Below, one piece after another: positions 47,085-56,180 of a stretch of DNA of 64,000 bases; position 1 is the stretch's first letter, and each line of letters begins with the position of its first letter. The stretch is from Porphyridium purpureum (taxonomy: Eukaryota; Rhodophyta; Bangiophyceae; Porphyridiales; Porphyridiaceae), in assembly GCA_008690995.1 (NCBI GenBank), contig VRMN01000001.1, forward strand, positions 4,960,001 to 5,024,000, in the 5' to 3' direction. The notes beneath the pieces were generated by a model. That model did not search any database, was not told the origin of the DNA, and worked only from the letters and a program-made list of their open reading frames with translations. The position numbers and the translations under genes were made by a program.

Positions 47085-49151
47085 TTATCGATCTGAATCT
47101 AGGAGGCGAGCACGCAGCGATTCACGCGCCGCATCAATTTCGCGGACCCAATTGGATTTGCCTTCATTGCCTTCCTCCGCGCGAAGCGCATCCAGCGCGT
47201 CCAGAGAAGCGCGCGAGCGAACACTTGCAAGCGATGCGAGGATACACCGCTTCATCTCATCGTCAGACGTCGCGCGAAACATGGCACGTAAGGGCGTGAC
47301 GCTACGCTCGACCTCAAGCGCACCAAGGGCCGAGATCGCGTAGCGGCGAATCGCAATCGTTTGCGACGTAGTCATATCGGGAAAATCTTCGTTCGGGTGT
47401 GCGATACACTGCAGGAGAGCCTCCTCCGCGGGGCGGAATCCGTGCGCGTTCAACGCGAGCGCGGTGGCCGAGGTGGCGCGCGGGAGCCAATGCGGGTCAT
47501 TCCACAAAACCTCGATGCACGCGTTGAGCACATCACCCGAACACTCGCCCTGAGACATGACATCGAGTGCTGCGGCGCGAACCGCTGGCTCGCTATCGCT
47601 AAATGCCACCGACTTGAGCAGCGGAGGATCGCTCATGAGGAGCGGTGTGACAGCAGCGCGCACGCGCTCCGAGTCGCTCTGAAGCGCACCAGTGTCCAAC
47701 ACTGCGTGTAGACCCAGAGCCGGTGGGAACGCGCGTAGTCGAATGGCCGCCAGCGTCTTGTCGGACATGTCGCCAGTGCGCAATTGCTCCAGTAGCGCAT
47801 CGTACTGGCTTGCATCTGAGGCCCCCAATCCGTCGTACAGCGCCTGCAGCTCGACCGTTGGGAGCTGGAAGCTTGCGCCAAAGCGCTCCAAATTAGGTAT
47901 CAAGGCCCCTGTAGACGCAGTAGATTCCTTGTCGCTGCTTATGCCGTCATTGTCGACGCTGCCAAACCCATTGCCGAATGAGCGCTCCAAGTGATCACGG
48001 GCGTTCTTCATGTCTCCCATAAGCATATCGTTAATTGACTTTTCCAGCATTTCCTCGCTCCAAGGCTTCATGGCGTCCAGAAATGACTGGCCATCCTCCC
48101 CGGCACGCGTGAGAGACTCCACGGCTGCCTCGACTACAAATTGATGCTCGTCCTGCGCAAGCCTGCGCAATAAGTCTAGTGCTGAGGCGCGCAAGTCCTT
48201 GAAGGTGTCTGGGTTGGTTTCATCAGACGGCTCAAGTTCCTCGACGCTCGCAAAGGCGCCGAGCGCACAAGCGAGTCGTTGCCGTGTCATAACATCCTTT
48301 GTGGTTTTTCCCAACTGCAGCAACGCGGGCAGCACGCCGGCCGGGCGACGTGTGAACGAAACGATATCACCGAGAGCACCCACGGCGGCTTGCACCAGAA
48401 TATCGTTCGGACTGGACAAAGCGCGCAGCAGCACCGGGAAAGCGCGCTCGTCTTGAAGCTCGCCCAACGCCACCAATGCGCTGAACTGTACCTGCCACTC
48501 GGTATCCTCGTAACACGCGCGTGTGAGGGCTTCGAGAGCACTGGCATCCCCCAAGTACCCAAGCCCGGCAGCTGCGGCCGAGCGAACACCGTAATCTGGG
48601 TCGCGGTTCAGCAGTTTTAACAACAGCTCTAGACAAGCGCGATGCACTTGCTCGTCGGCGCCCTGAAGCTGGCCAAGCATGATTGTGCTTGAGGCGCGCA
48701 CGATCTCGTCTGTACAGTGTGCCAGCGCCAGCTTGACCAGCTGCAGCGCATGGACCGCACCCACCTCACGCACGAGGAGTAGCCCTTCCTGAGCGCGACC
48801 ACTCAAGATCATTTCTCGACACCTCGCCACTTTGCGTAGCTCTTCCTCTGAAGCCGGTCCATCGCCTGCTTCTCCGTCGAGAAACCCGCCCTCCGTCATC
48901 TCCATGTCCATCCGCGGGATACTGCACTTGGAGTCGCCCGCCCGGTTCCTGCCGCGGGCCGCCCGCCTCACAACCTCATGCCTCCCTCCGCACACCAACA
49001 CAGGCCCGCGCGCCCACGATGCACCCAATGCTATCCCGTGCCCGGAAAAGCACGCGCCGCCAGCGGCACGCCGTGCCTGTGCACTCATGGCTCTATCCAT
49101 GAGACTCTGCACGTACACACACCTTCGCACATCGCTGTGTGGACCTTCCAT
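47085..49151 (-). CDS. Plastid HEAT-repeat protein (PBS-lyase/NblB-type repeats)
   Basis: A 688-residue protein from the first ATG in the frame (49151); an ATG at 49088 opens a transit-peptide-like MSAQARRAAGGACFSGHG. Residues about 100-360 are HEAT-like repeats of roughly 31-35 residues: DPDYGVRSAAAAGLGYLGD, CYEDTEWQVQFSALVALGEL, NDILVQAAVGALGDIVSF, HQFVVEAAVESLTRAG. Further repeats follow in the C-terminal third (SEPAVRAAALDVMSQGE, TIAIRRYAISALGALEVE). The wording of the first block is like cyanobacterial NblB and bilin-lyase-type HEAT proteins acting on phycobilisomes, which red algae possess. A phycobilisome role is inference; scaffold or assembly roles are equally possible. Confidence 0.78.
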   Translation of the reverse strand: MEGPHSDVRRCVYVQSLMDRAMSAQARRAAGGACFSGHGIALGASWARGPVLVCGGRHEVVRRAARGRNRAGDSKCSIPRMDMEMTEGGFLDGEAGDGPASEEELRKVARCREMILSGRAQEGLLLVREVGAVHALQLVKLALAHCTDEIVRASSTIMLGQLQGADEQVHRACLELLLKLLNRDPDYGVRSAAAAGLGYLGDASALEALTRACYEDTEWQVQFSALVALGELQDERAFPVLLRALSSPNDILVQAAVGALGDIVSFTRRPAGVLPALLQLGKTTKDVMTRQRLACALGAFASVEELEPSDETNPDTFKDLRASALDLLRRLAQDEHQFVVEAAVESLTRAGEDGQSFLDAMKPWSEEMLEKSINDMLMGDMKNARDHLERSFGNGFGSVDNDGISSDKESTASTGALIPNLERFGASFQLPTVELQALYDGLGASDASQYDALLEQLRTGDMSDKTLAAIRLRAFPPALGLHAVLDTGALQSDSERVRAAVTPLLMSDPPLLKSVAFSDSEPAVRAAALDVMSQGECSGDVLNACIEVLWNDPHWLPRATSATALALNAHGFRPAEEALLQCIAHPNEDFPDMTTSQTIAIRRYAISALGALEVERSVTPLRAMFRATSDDEMKRCILASLASVRSRASLDALDALRAEEGNEGKSNWVREIDAARESLRARLLDSDR

Positions 49152-49318
49152 CCAAAGAAGTCTTGGTGAGCTGAGGGCATTTGATGCTGGGTCGTTGGTT
49201 TGTGGCTGAATGGTATGGGTTGGTACGGCAAGTAAACGTAGGCTCTGAGGAGCAATACGCAAGTCAAGTACGTTTTTCACTACTGCGATGAGCTAGCTTG
49301 CACCTCGGACAAGCGCAG

Positions 49319-50485
49319 TTAGGCCGGTTCGCCGGGGTGTAGCAGATGGCTAAGATCAGAGAGCGCCGCAGCGATGGCCTCATCAGAAAGTTCAGACCCG
49401 GAGCCAAGATGTCTGCGCTCCTTTTGCAGCTCACGCTTATTTGAATCAGAAAGAAAGAGGTGCGACAGTCTGGCGGGGTCCACCTGGAGCCCAAGCTCTT
49501 GTTCGAGGAATTGCTGGGTGGTGCCCGTGTCAGACAGTTGCTCCAAGTCCAACCTGACAAAGCGTACACGGTCTTGAAGCTCCTGGTCAGCCTCTACCTG
49601 TGCGCGTAAAAGTTCTCCTCGCTGGATCACGTCCATATTGTACTCCAGCAAGTGGTCTAATTGCGTCGGCCGGCGGTGAGGGCCTTTTTGTGTTTGCTCA
49701 ACAAGGCCCGGCAGCACCTGCTCGGAGACGTGTACTTCGCGCGGACTGTAATACCAATTATCGCGGCCGCTATGGCCAGGTAAAAACCATCCAAGCTGTG
49801 CCTGCGATCGCACAATGTCCTCCATACGTCGCCGCAGCAAAATAATCGTCACATTGGCATCGCCCTCGCGTACCAAGCGTTCCAGCACCACGTCAGCAAA
49901 CGTCTTTACAAACATGTGCGACGTTTCAGCATACCCTATTTCTGGTGATGAGCCCAGCAGTGCTTCTTCAATCGCAGAAACCTTGACTGCTGCGCGCGCA
50001 GCGAATGACGCCTCGCGACGCCCGCCGAGGAGCACCGCGTGCAACGTCTCGTTATTCATTTTGGGCTCAATCTCATGGAACGAGCGCACGTTCAGAGCAC
50101 AATTAAACACATTCGACATGAATTTTGTTCCTGCACGGCCGGGTGAAACCACAAAGTATAGCCTTCTATCTCGCCAGAAGGCACGCTCAGACTCATCCCG
50201 TGCGGGAGACCATCCGATTGCGTCGTCTACCAACACGCGTGTGCCTGCGTTGGGGCCTCGATTCCTTTGCAAACTGATCCCATTGTTTCGAACCACAACC
50301 AGAACGGCAACACATATCCCCGCCAGCAAGCAAACCCATAGCACTCGGCTCCTCGTGAGCTGTGTGTGGCTGCGATTCACGCGAACGCGAACTTTCAAGG
50401 TGGGCGCATCCCGAGAACCGTGCATATCCGTGCGTATCATGACTTGCCGTGCGGGGACTTCTTGAGTTCTTTCATGTCCAGTCAT
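49319..50485 (-). CDS. Type II membrane sulfotransferase-like protein
   Basis: A 388-residue protein with an ATG start. A basic cytosolic tail precedes one hydrophobic span (VLWVCLLAGICVAVLVVV, about residues 48-66). The lumenal domain starts with RRLYFVVSPGRAGTKFMSNV, which matches the 5'-phosphosulfate-binding loop of sulfotransferases. Later VTIILLRRRMEDIVRSQAQL fits the 3'-phosphate-binding strand-helix. One NET and one NVT site are present. It probably transfers sulfate from PAPS to a glycan or protein in the Golgi. Porphyridium-type algae secrete sulfated polysaccharide, which makes a glycan substrate plausible but not shown. Confidence 0.75.
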   Translation of the reverse strand: MTGHERTQEVPARQVMIRTDMHGSRDAPTLKVRVRVNRSHTQLTRSRVLWVCLLAGICVAVLVVVRNNGISLQRNRGPNAGTRVLVDDAIGWSPARDESERAFWRDRRLYFVVSPGRAGTKFMSNVFNCALNVRSFHEIEPKMNNETLHAVLLGGRREASFAARAAVKVSAIEEALLGSSPEIGYAETSHMFVKTFADVVLERLVREGDANVTIILLRRRMEDIVRSQAQLGWFLPGHSGRDNWYYSPREVHVSEQVLPGLVEQTQKGPHRRPTQLDHLLEYNMDVIQRGELLRAQVEADQELQDRVRFVRLDLEQLSDTGTTQQFLEQELGLQVDPARLSHLFLSDSNKRELQKERRHLGSGSELSDEAIAAALSDLSHLLHPGEPA

Positions 50486-50770
50486 TCAATGCCCGCTCGC
50501 TGCCAAGGATTCTTTCCTGCTTGCTTGAATCTTGCGGCTCGTCACGCGTCACCCACGATGCCTTTGAATCCTGTCTGGTATGGGGGAAGCCGACGAAGGA
50601 AGAGTGCTTGCATCAGAAGCCGTCTGATGGCTTCGCAAGCTCAGCCGAATACGCGTCTGTCGAGGTGAATGGCCTTCCACACATCCGCTGGTCAGGCCAG
50701 ATGCCAGATGCCGGATGCCGGATGCCACGTCCGCTGAGCAGTCACAAGGTTGCTCCGTCCACCGACACGC
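50486..50770. other. Flank between sulfotransferase start and retrotransposon
   Basis: Holds the 5' flank of the sulfotransferase-like gene and a 7-bp tandem repeat (AGATGCC/GGATGCC, four units, about 50700-50728). No gene seen. Confidence 0.5.
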
Positions 50771-50775
50771 GTTGC

Positions 50776-51077
50776 CGTGGGTTTTCTGTTAACGATCAAC
50801 GAAGAACCCTTTTACTATTCCCCTTCCCTTACCTTCTCTCTTTTCTTCTAGGCTTATCCGTCTGCCATCTCTGCGCGACCGCACCCACTATATAGACGCC
50901 CGCCGGGTCCTTGTTGATGCAATCTGACCACATCGAGTCACGTCACATCGGCATCCGGCGGGACGCTAGTCGAGTCACATCGCATTACACCCGCTGAATC
51001 CCCGTCACGACGTCCCGGTACGTTCGCACTCGCCCTTCCGCACGCCCATCGACGAGTGGGACGGGCAACTTTCCACG
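50776..51077 (-). repeat. 3' LTR of copia element
   Basis: 302 bp, identical by eye to 55874-56175. Ends are the inverted pair CGTGG and CCACG. The pol frame ends inside it (50985). TATATA motif at about 50889. Confidence 0.95.
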
Positions 51078-54000
51078 CGCCCCGTGCACGTCTCGCTCTC
51101 GATCGTTGGAAGCGCCCTTCCTAAGGTTGGCAATAGCACGTGTAAATGCCACTCGTTCCATCGGCTTCGTGAAGATGTCTGCGCAATTCGATATTCCGGG
51201 GACAGACACGAGGTTCGAGTCTTCTCCATCAAAAGCGTCCGAGAGGGTGGCTACAGTGACGCCGTGTGTCTTCCCGAGACTTGCCATCTTGGCGGAGTAT
51301 CCTCGTCGAACGGCCTTCACCGCTGCTTCGCTGTCGCAACACACAGCGAGCGGTACGCGCGTTCCAACGAGCCCTCGGATTACAACTTCGGCGTTAGGAA
51401 TCGTAGTTCGCATGATCCTGCCAAGGGCGGTGAGTTCCGCCTCCGCGGTGGATAATACCGAGGCCCGTTGTGCTTTCGAAAACCAATCTACCAAGTAGTT
51501 CTCTTCTCCGTTTGAGAAGTATACGCAACCGCCGGAAGTTGACCGCCGCGTCGCGGGACAGCCTGCATGGTCGCTATCTGAAAAGGCGACTATTCGTACC
51601 TGATCTCCCAGGCGCCCCGCGCTGCCGTATTCCAAGACACTATCCTGGCTCCCGTGCACGTACCGCACGATTCGGTCGAGAATCGCCGATGCTGCCTTGC
51701 TCCACTTGTCCACAAAGCGCGAGACATATGCGACCGAGTATGCTATTTCGGGCTTTACCGTGCGTGCGAGCCACATTAGGCGTCCGACGTGTTGCCGGCA
51801 AGTCGTACTGACTTCCGCTTCGTCGTAGAGCGCCGCCTCTGGAAATACCATGGGGGTTGCCGCATCGCGCGTGCCCCTCGTCCTCACAGTCGAGTCGCGC
51901 TCGTACTCATCTATAATGGTCTTTGCGTAGTCCGTACCATCAATCTTTACCCTTCCGTTCGTTCTGGAAATCCGCATGCCAAGGTGAAGGACCGGGCTCT
52001 CGCCGAGCCACTGCGGTTGCTCGTCGATCACGAATTCTTGATATAACTCACTCATGGCATTCCGTGCCTCGTCTTTCCGCCCCGCTAAGACCACGTCGTC
52101 AACGTACATTACCAAGACGAGTCCTGCCGCGTTCCCCTCGAGGCTTCTACGGATATACACTCCTGCTGTGACCTCCACCCATCCGAGACGCAACAAGCGA
52201 CTACGAGCTTCGCGCGCGAAGTCCGCTCCCGCTCTCGGTAATCCGTACATTGCCTTGCGGAGATGATGGGCGGTGCCCGTCTTCCCGCCTGCCTCGCTGG
52301 GAAGGATTACATACACCGGTCCCCCGCTGCACTCGGCCTGCAGGTAGGCGCTGGTGATGTCAACAAAGCCCACTTCTAATTCGTTCATCTGCGCCCACGC
52401 CAGCACGATCCTTAGCGCAGCTAAAGATGCCGGCGCCTCGTAGGGAACGGTAAGAGACACTGGGACCCCCGTCATGTCCGTAATGCGATCCCCCCCGGCC
52501 ACGAGCCTTGCCTTGATCTTGCGCTCCTCAACAGGACGCTCCGTGTGCTTTTCGGCTACCACCATGTGCGCCCTTACAATAAGTCCCTCGGTAATGGAGT
52601 TCAGAGTGACCGGTTCCGGATCCCACACGCCGAAGCGCCGCATTTGCCCGAGCTCATTCTCAATGGCCTCAGCTGCCCTTCCATCCGTGGTGGCTTCTCG
52701 TCTGCTCATTACCCTGGTAACATTTATGGTCACGGAAGGAAAGCGCGCCGCTATTCGGGCCGAGCGACGGGCGTTCTTCTTTGTACGCCTGATTTCTTTG
52801 CCCTCCTTAGCCGCCCGCCGCGCCGCGACCTCCTGGCTTAGCTGCTTTTCCCGCTCGTCGATGGCCTTCAGGCGTTCCGTGATTGCTTCAACCCTCGCTT
52901 TGATTCCCGTCTCTTCCGACGCGACGTTGTCGCGCTGTGCGACTGCCAAATCCCCGTCCGGATCGTACGCGATCACCTTTTCCATTTCTGCGAGCGGTTC
53001 TGCGCCCGGCACGCGCATGGTGAAGTCTTTGAATACTCTGAAATCTCTTGTCCACGTCGTCGCTCCAGACCCTGTCTCGAGAACTTCGAGGGCGGCGGGG
53101 TGGTCCCGAGCCCCGACGACCACTCCCTCGCGCGTGGTAGGAGCGAACTTGTTGGCTACGTCGTCCACTTTATAGACCACCCGCGATCCGAATGGAGCCA
53201 TCAGCCATGGCTTGCCGCTCTCGACCCATCCCTGTCCGTATCTGCGCTCAAAGGGAGTTAGTCCGTCCCTACCCAGGTGCACCCGATTGTACCAGAACGC
53301 GAAGAATTTGGCTGCTCTGAAAAACCAGACGACGTGCAAACCCGATTGCCATAAGAGGCAACGAATGACGGCATTCAACGTGTGGTGCAGTCTTTCCAGT
53401 CGCGCGTGTCCGTTCGGTCTATGAGGGATGCAGAGGGTATGTTCAACGTTCCTCTCGCGCAGAACGCGCGCGAACGCGCCCCTAAACTCGCTGCCCGAAT
53501 CTGTGCGCATCCGTTTCGGCCAATCTCTCCCAGCTTGGCACTCGACAAGCGCCTCGCGGCAGGCCAGGGCAGTCTTATCGACGACTCCCGCGACTTCTAT
53601 CCACCCCGTGTGCTCGTCGACATGTGTCAGGATGTATCGATATCCTTCCCGCGAACGGACCTTGGCGCCGGCGTCGACCAGGTCCACCCCTATTTCTTCG
53701 TCAAAGCGTGCAGCGACCCCAGGTGCTCGCGCGTGCGCGTCGACATCAATTCGGTAAGACGGCCGCATTTTCAGCTTCGCCCTTGTACAAACCTCGCACG
53801 ACGTGCGAGCAGGCATGTGCAGGAGCGCGTGTCCGTCGGGCACATTTGAAACTGTGGTGCCAAGGGCGAGACGATCGACCCATGTCATTGCGCGTCGAAT
53901 ACCTCGTATCGCATTTGGCGCTCCATCGTCGCTTGAACTTGACGCTATGTCGCCGGTTTGTGCCTCCCCCGGCGAATCAGGTTCTGGGATCAGGCTACAG

Positions 54001-55334
54001 TCTCCGGAAGGGTATGCGGTTTCCTTCAACGCACTGCCGCCATGCCGCGACCCGATTTTACTCCTGACTAGCGAGTCTTGCGCAGGGTCCGTGTTGCTCC
54101 TCGCCTTCGTTTTGCCCATCACTTGGTCCCTTCCTCGCGTCCGTACCTCCGTTTCGCGGCACTCAGCCGACTTCGCCAACGGGGTGCCTTTGCATGCTTG
54201 GTTCGAATGGACCTCGACATTCGCCCCCATGTTCGGCCTATCTGTTTCGCAATCTACGCGCTCCGGGCTCATATTCCCGTTCTCGTAACCGTTCGCTCCT
54301 GTCGAGCATGCGTTGGAGCTCCCCGCGCTCTCTTCATCGCTCAGCCCTGATGACTTTCCGACGTTCTTTTCATGCACGCGCCCCGCGCTTGTGTCTCGGT
54401 TCACGCATGGCCCGTCCACATGTACGCTCGAGCGCCCCGCGCTCCGTCCTTGATTTCGCGGCTGCGGATTGACAGAGCTTGCTTCCACGTGCCCTGCGCT
54501 CCCGTTCTGCTCTCTGCCCGGCCCAGCCGTTCGTCCGCTCGTGCGCCCTGCGCTCCCGTTCTGCTCTCTGCCCGGCCCAGCCGTTCCTCCGCTCGTGCGC
54601 CCTGCGCTCTCGTTCTGCTCTCTGCCCGGCCCAGCCGTTCCTCCGCTCGTGCGCCCTGCGCTCCCGTTCTGCTCCTTGTCCCTTTTCAAGTTCATATCTT
54701 CCCGCTTACGCATGAAAATGCTCCCGTCCTCGTAATCAATGACCATCCCAGTACGCGTCAGGAACTCCATACCGATGACGAGGTCGGTCATCAGTGCCGG
54801 ACATACAATCGCACGGCAGCGACGTGACCCGATGCCGTTCAGCTCCAAATGACCGAGAAGGCTCCCGACAACATTAGTCTTGCGCCCGTCGGCAAGGACG
54901 GCCTGAAGTCCCGGTGTCGCTTCGCAAAATGATAATAACCCTGAATGGCGCACCCATGCCTTATCCACAAAGACATGTGTGGCGCCACAGTCTACGATTG
55001 CCATCGCACGTTTCCCGCAGAAGCGAACGTGCAACGTCAGAAGTTCTGACGGCTCCCGCGCCGACACCTGCCCTAGTCTCGGCGCGGGGCGCCTTTTCCC
55101 GGCTGCGCCTGCGCTCGCGCGCGGTGCGGCTTGGGGCAGTCTCGCGCAAAGTGCCCGCGTTCCTCGCAGTTGTAACAGGTTACCTCCATAGCCTGCGCCC
55201 CGATTTCCATTGGTGCCGAGCTCTCTCCATACGGCACGTCGAAAGCGCGCGTCGGGCCTGAGCGATGGTGGATCCCAAGACCCTGGGATGATGGCGAACC
55301 GCGACGCGCCGCCACGAATGCGTCCTCCGCGCAA
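50985..55334 (-). CDS. pol: Copia pol (protease, integrase, RT, RNase H)
   Basis: Frame of about 1449 codons. Along it: an aspartic-protease-like region near the start (AMAIVDCGATHVFVDKAW); a variable linker with 54-bp repeats; integrase (CEVCTRAKLKMRP, GVDLVDAGAK, RTDSGSEFRGAF, HRPNGHARLERLHHTLN); reverse transcriptase of copia type (FVDITSAYLQAECSGGPVYV, LVMYVDDVVLAGRK); RNase H (FSDSDHAGCPATRRSTSGGC). It overlaps the end of gag in another frame, the arrangement usual for elements that reach pol by ribosomal frameshifting. Treated as part of the element, not as a host gene. Confidence 0.93.
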   Translation of the reverse strand: MRGGRIRGGASRFAIIPGSWDPPSLRPDARFRRAVWRELGTNGNRGAGYGGNLLQLRGTRALCARLPQAAPRASAGAAGKRRPAPRLGQVSAREPSELLTLHVRFCGKRAMAIVDCGATHVFVDKAWVRHSGLLSFCEATPGLQAVLADGRKTNVVGSLLGHLELNGIGSRRCRAIVCPALMTDLVIGMEFLTRTGMVIDYEDGSIFMRKREDMNLKRDKEQNGSAGRTSGGTAGPGREQNESAGRTSGGTAGPGREQNGSAGRTSGRTAGPGREQNGSAGHVEASSVNPQPRNQGRSAGRSSVHVDGPCVNRDTSAGRVHEKNVGKSSGLSDEESAGSSNACSTGANGYENGNMSPERVDCETDRPNMGANVEVHSNQACKGTPLAKSAECRETEVRTRGRDQVMGKTKARSNTDPAQDSLVRSKIGSRHGGSALKETAYPSGDCSLIPEPDSPGEAQTGDIASSSSDDGAPNAIRGIRRAMTWVDRLALGTTVSNVPDGHALLHMPARTSCEVCTRAKLKMRPSYRIDVDAHARAPGVAARFDEEIGVDLVDAGAKVRSREGYRYILTHVDEHTGWIEVAGVVDKTALACREALVECQAGRDWPKRMRTDSGSEFRGAFARVLRERNVEHTLCIPHRPNGHARLERLHHTLNAVIRCLLWQSGLHVVWFFRAAKFFAFWYNRVHLGRDGLTPFERRYGQGWVESGKPWLMAPFGSRVVYKVDDVANKFAPTTREGVVVGARDHPAALEVLETGSGATTWTRDFRVFKDFTMRVPGAEPLAEMEKVIAYDPDGDLAVAQRDNVASEETGIKARVEAITERLKAIDEREKQLSQEVAARRAAKEGKEIRRTKKNARRSARIAARFPSVTINVTRVMSRREATTDGRAAEAIENELGQMRRFGVWDPEPVTLNSITEGLIVRAHMVVAEKHTERPVEERKIKARLVAGGDRITDMTGVPVSLTVPYEAPASLAALRIVLAWAQMNELEVGFVDITSAYLQAECSGGPVYVILPSEAGGKTGTAHHLRKAMYGLPRAGADFAREARSRLLRLGWVEVTAGVYIRRSLEGNAAGLVLVMYVDDVVLAGRKDEARNAMSELYQEFVIDEQPQWLGESPVLHLGMRISRTNGRVKIDGTDYAKTIIDEYERDSTVRTRGTRDAATPMVFPEAALYDEAEVSTTCRQHVGRLMWLARTVKPEIAYSVAYVSRFVDKWSKAASAILDRIVRYVHGSQDSVLEYGSAGRLGDQVRIVAFSDSDHAGCPATRRSTSGGCVYFSNGEENYLVDWFSKAQRASVLSTAEAELTALGRIMRTTIPNAEVVIRGLVGTRVPLAVCCDSEAAVKAVRRGYSAKMASLGKTHGVTVATLSDAFDGEDSNLVSVPGISNCADIFTKPMERVAFTRAIANLRKGASNDRERDVHGARGKLPVPLVDGRAEGRVRTYRDVVTGIQRV
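54490..54690 (-). repeat. 54-bp tandem repeats inside pol linker
   Basis: Units begin at 54503, 54557, 54611 and (partial) 54665, exactly 54 bp apart, each encoding 18 Gly/Ser/Arg/Gln-rich residues such as NGSAGRTSGGTAGPGREQ. They lie between protease and integrase. Confidence 0.9.
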
Positions 55335-55813
55335 AGGGCAACTCGGCAGGCCTCATCGAGGCTACTTGGATTCTCCTTCATAACTTCGAACGCTATGGCG
55401 GGCTTAAGTCCACGCGTGAACTTGTCCAACGCCTCCGCGGCACCCACGTCCTCACACGCTAGGACCAGGTCCCTGAACTCGGCCGCGTACACCGCTACGC
55501 CCCTCGTCTGGCGCCATCCATGCAGCGCATCTCGCGCGCGACGCTTGTAGTCCGCCGGCAAGAACTGTTCCATAAACACCGTTCGAAACCCGGCCCAATT
55601 CTCTGGACGGACCGGCAGGCCACGCAACCACTGCAATGCAGTATCCGTCAAGTAGCTCATGGCTACGTTGACTCCTTCGCGCTCAGAGCTGGCGAACGGC
55701 AGAACCTTCGTCTCCACTTCGAACAACCAGTTCATCACCACTCGCTGGTTCCGCTGCCCCGCGAACTGGCTGAGCCGCGCCGGCCTCACAACTGGCCCCG
55801 TCTCCTCGTCCAT
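55073..55813 (-). CDS. gag: Copia gag with CCHC zinc knuckle
   Basis: 246 codons from an ATG. A helical capsid-like region (NWLFEVETKVLPFASSERE, AMSYLTDTALQWLRGLP, FRTVFMEQFLPADYKRRARD) is followed by one CCHC knuckle (CYNCEERGHFARDC) near the C terminus. The capsid part reads like the general retrotransposon gag domain. Confidence 0.92.
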   Translation of the reverse strand: MDEETGPVVRPARLSQFAGQRNQRVVMNWLFEVETKVLPFASSEREGVNVAMSYLTDTALQWLRGLPVRPENWAGFRTVFMEQFLPADYKRRARDALHGWRQTRGVAVYAAEFRDLVLACEDVGAAEALDKFTRGLKPAIAFEVMKENPSSLDEACRVALCAEDAFVAARRGSPSSQGLGIHHRSGPTRAFDVPYGESSAPMEIGAQAMEVTCYNCEERGHFARDCPKPHRARAQAQPGKGAPRRD

Positions 55814-55855
55814 CCCGACAGGCCCCGCACCAGAGACTACCGCTCCTCACCCGCC

Positions 55856-55873
55856 GAACCTGCGATGATACCA
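55856..55873 (-). other. tRNA primer-binding site of the element
   Basis: TGGTATCATCGCAGGTTC on the minus strand lies directly inside the 5' LTR. It begins with TGG (complement of tRNA CCA) and runs into GGTTC as expected for a tRNA T-arm complement. The start TGGTATCA is also that of many plant copia primer sites. Confidence 0.75.
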
Positions 55874-56175
55874 CGTGGGTTTTCTGTTAACGATCAACGA
55901 AGAACCCTTTTACTATTCCCCTTCCCTTACCTTCTCTCTTTTCTTCTAGGCTTATCCGTCTGCCATCTCTGCGCGACCGCACCCACTATATAGACGCCCG
56001 CCGGGTCCTTGTTGATGCAATCTGACCACATCGAGTCACGTCACATCGGCATCCGGCGGGACGCTAGTCGAGTCACATCGCATTACACCCGCTGAATCCC
56101 CGTCACGACGTCCCGGTACGTTCGCACTCGCCCTTCCGCACGCCCATCGACGAGTGGGACGGGCAACTTTCCACG
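55874..56175 (-). repeat. 5' LTR of copia element
   Basis: 302 bp, identical by eye to 50776-51077; outer end is followed by the target duplication GTTGC. Would carry the element promoter. Confidence 0.95.
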
Positions 56176-56180
56176 GTTGC

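Larger units (their letters stand above)
50771..56180 (-). mobile_element. Ty1/copia LTR retrotransposon, looks whole, very young
   Basis: An LTR retrotransposon on the minus strand, 5400 bp between LTR outer ends (50776-56175), flanked by a 5-bp direct duplication GTTGC (50771-50775 and 56176-56180). Both LTRs are 302 bp and read as identical. Parts in order along the minus strand: 5' LTR, tRNA primer-binding site, gag, then pol with protease, integrase, reverse transcriptase and RNase H regions. Integrase before reverse transcriptase identifies the Ty1/copia superfamily. Both reading frames are open throughout, so the element looks whole. Identical LTRs imply insertion very recently in evolutionary terms. 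Confidence 0.95.

Noticed and set aside
50985-55334. Plus-strand open frames opposite the copia element (e.g. 52474-53175)
   Set aside because: They are antisense shadows of gag and pol in GC-rich sequence and show no domain.
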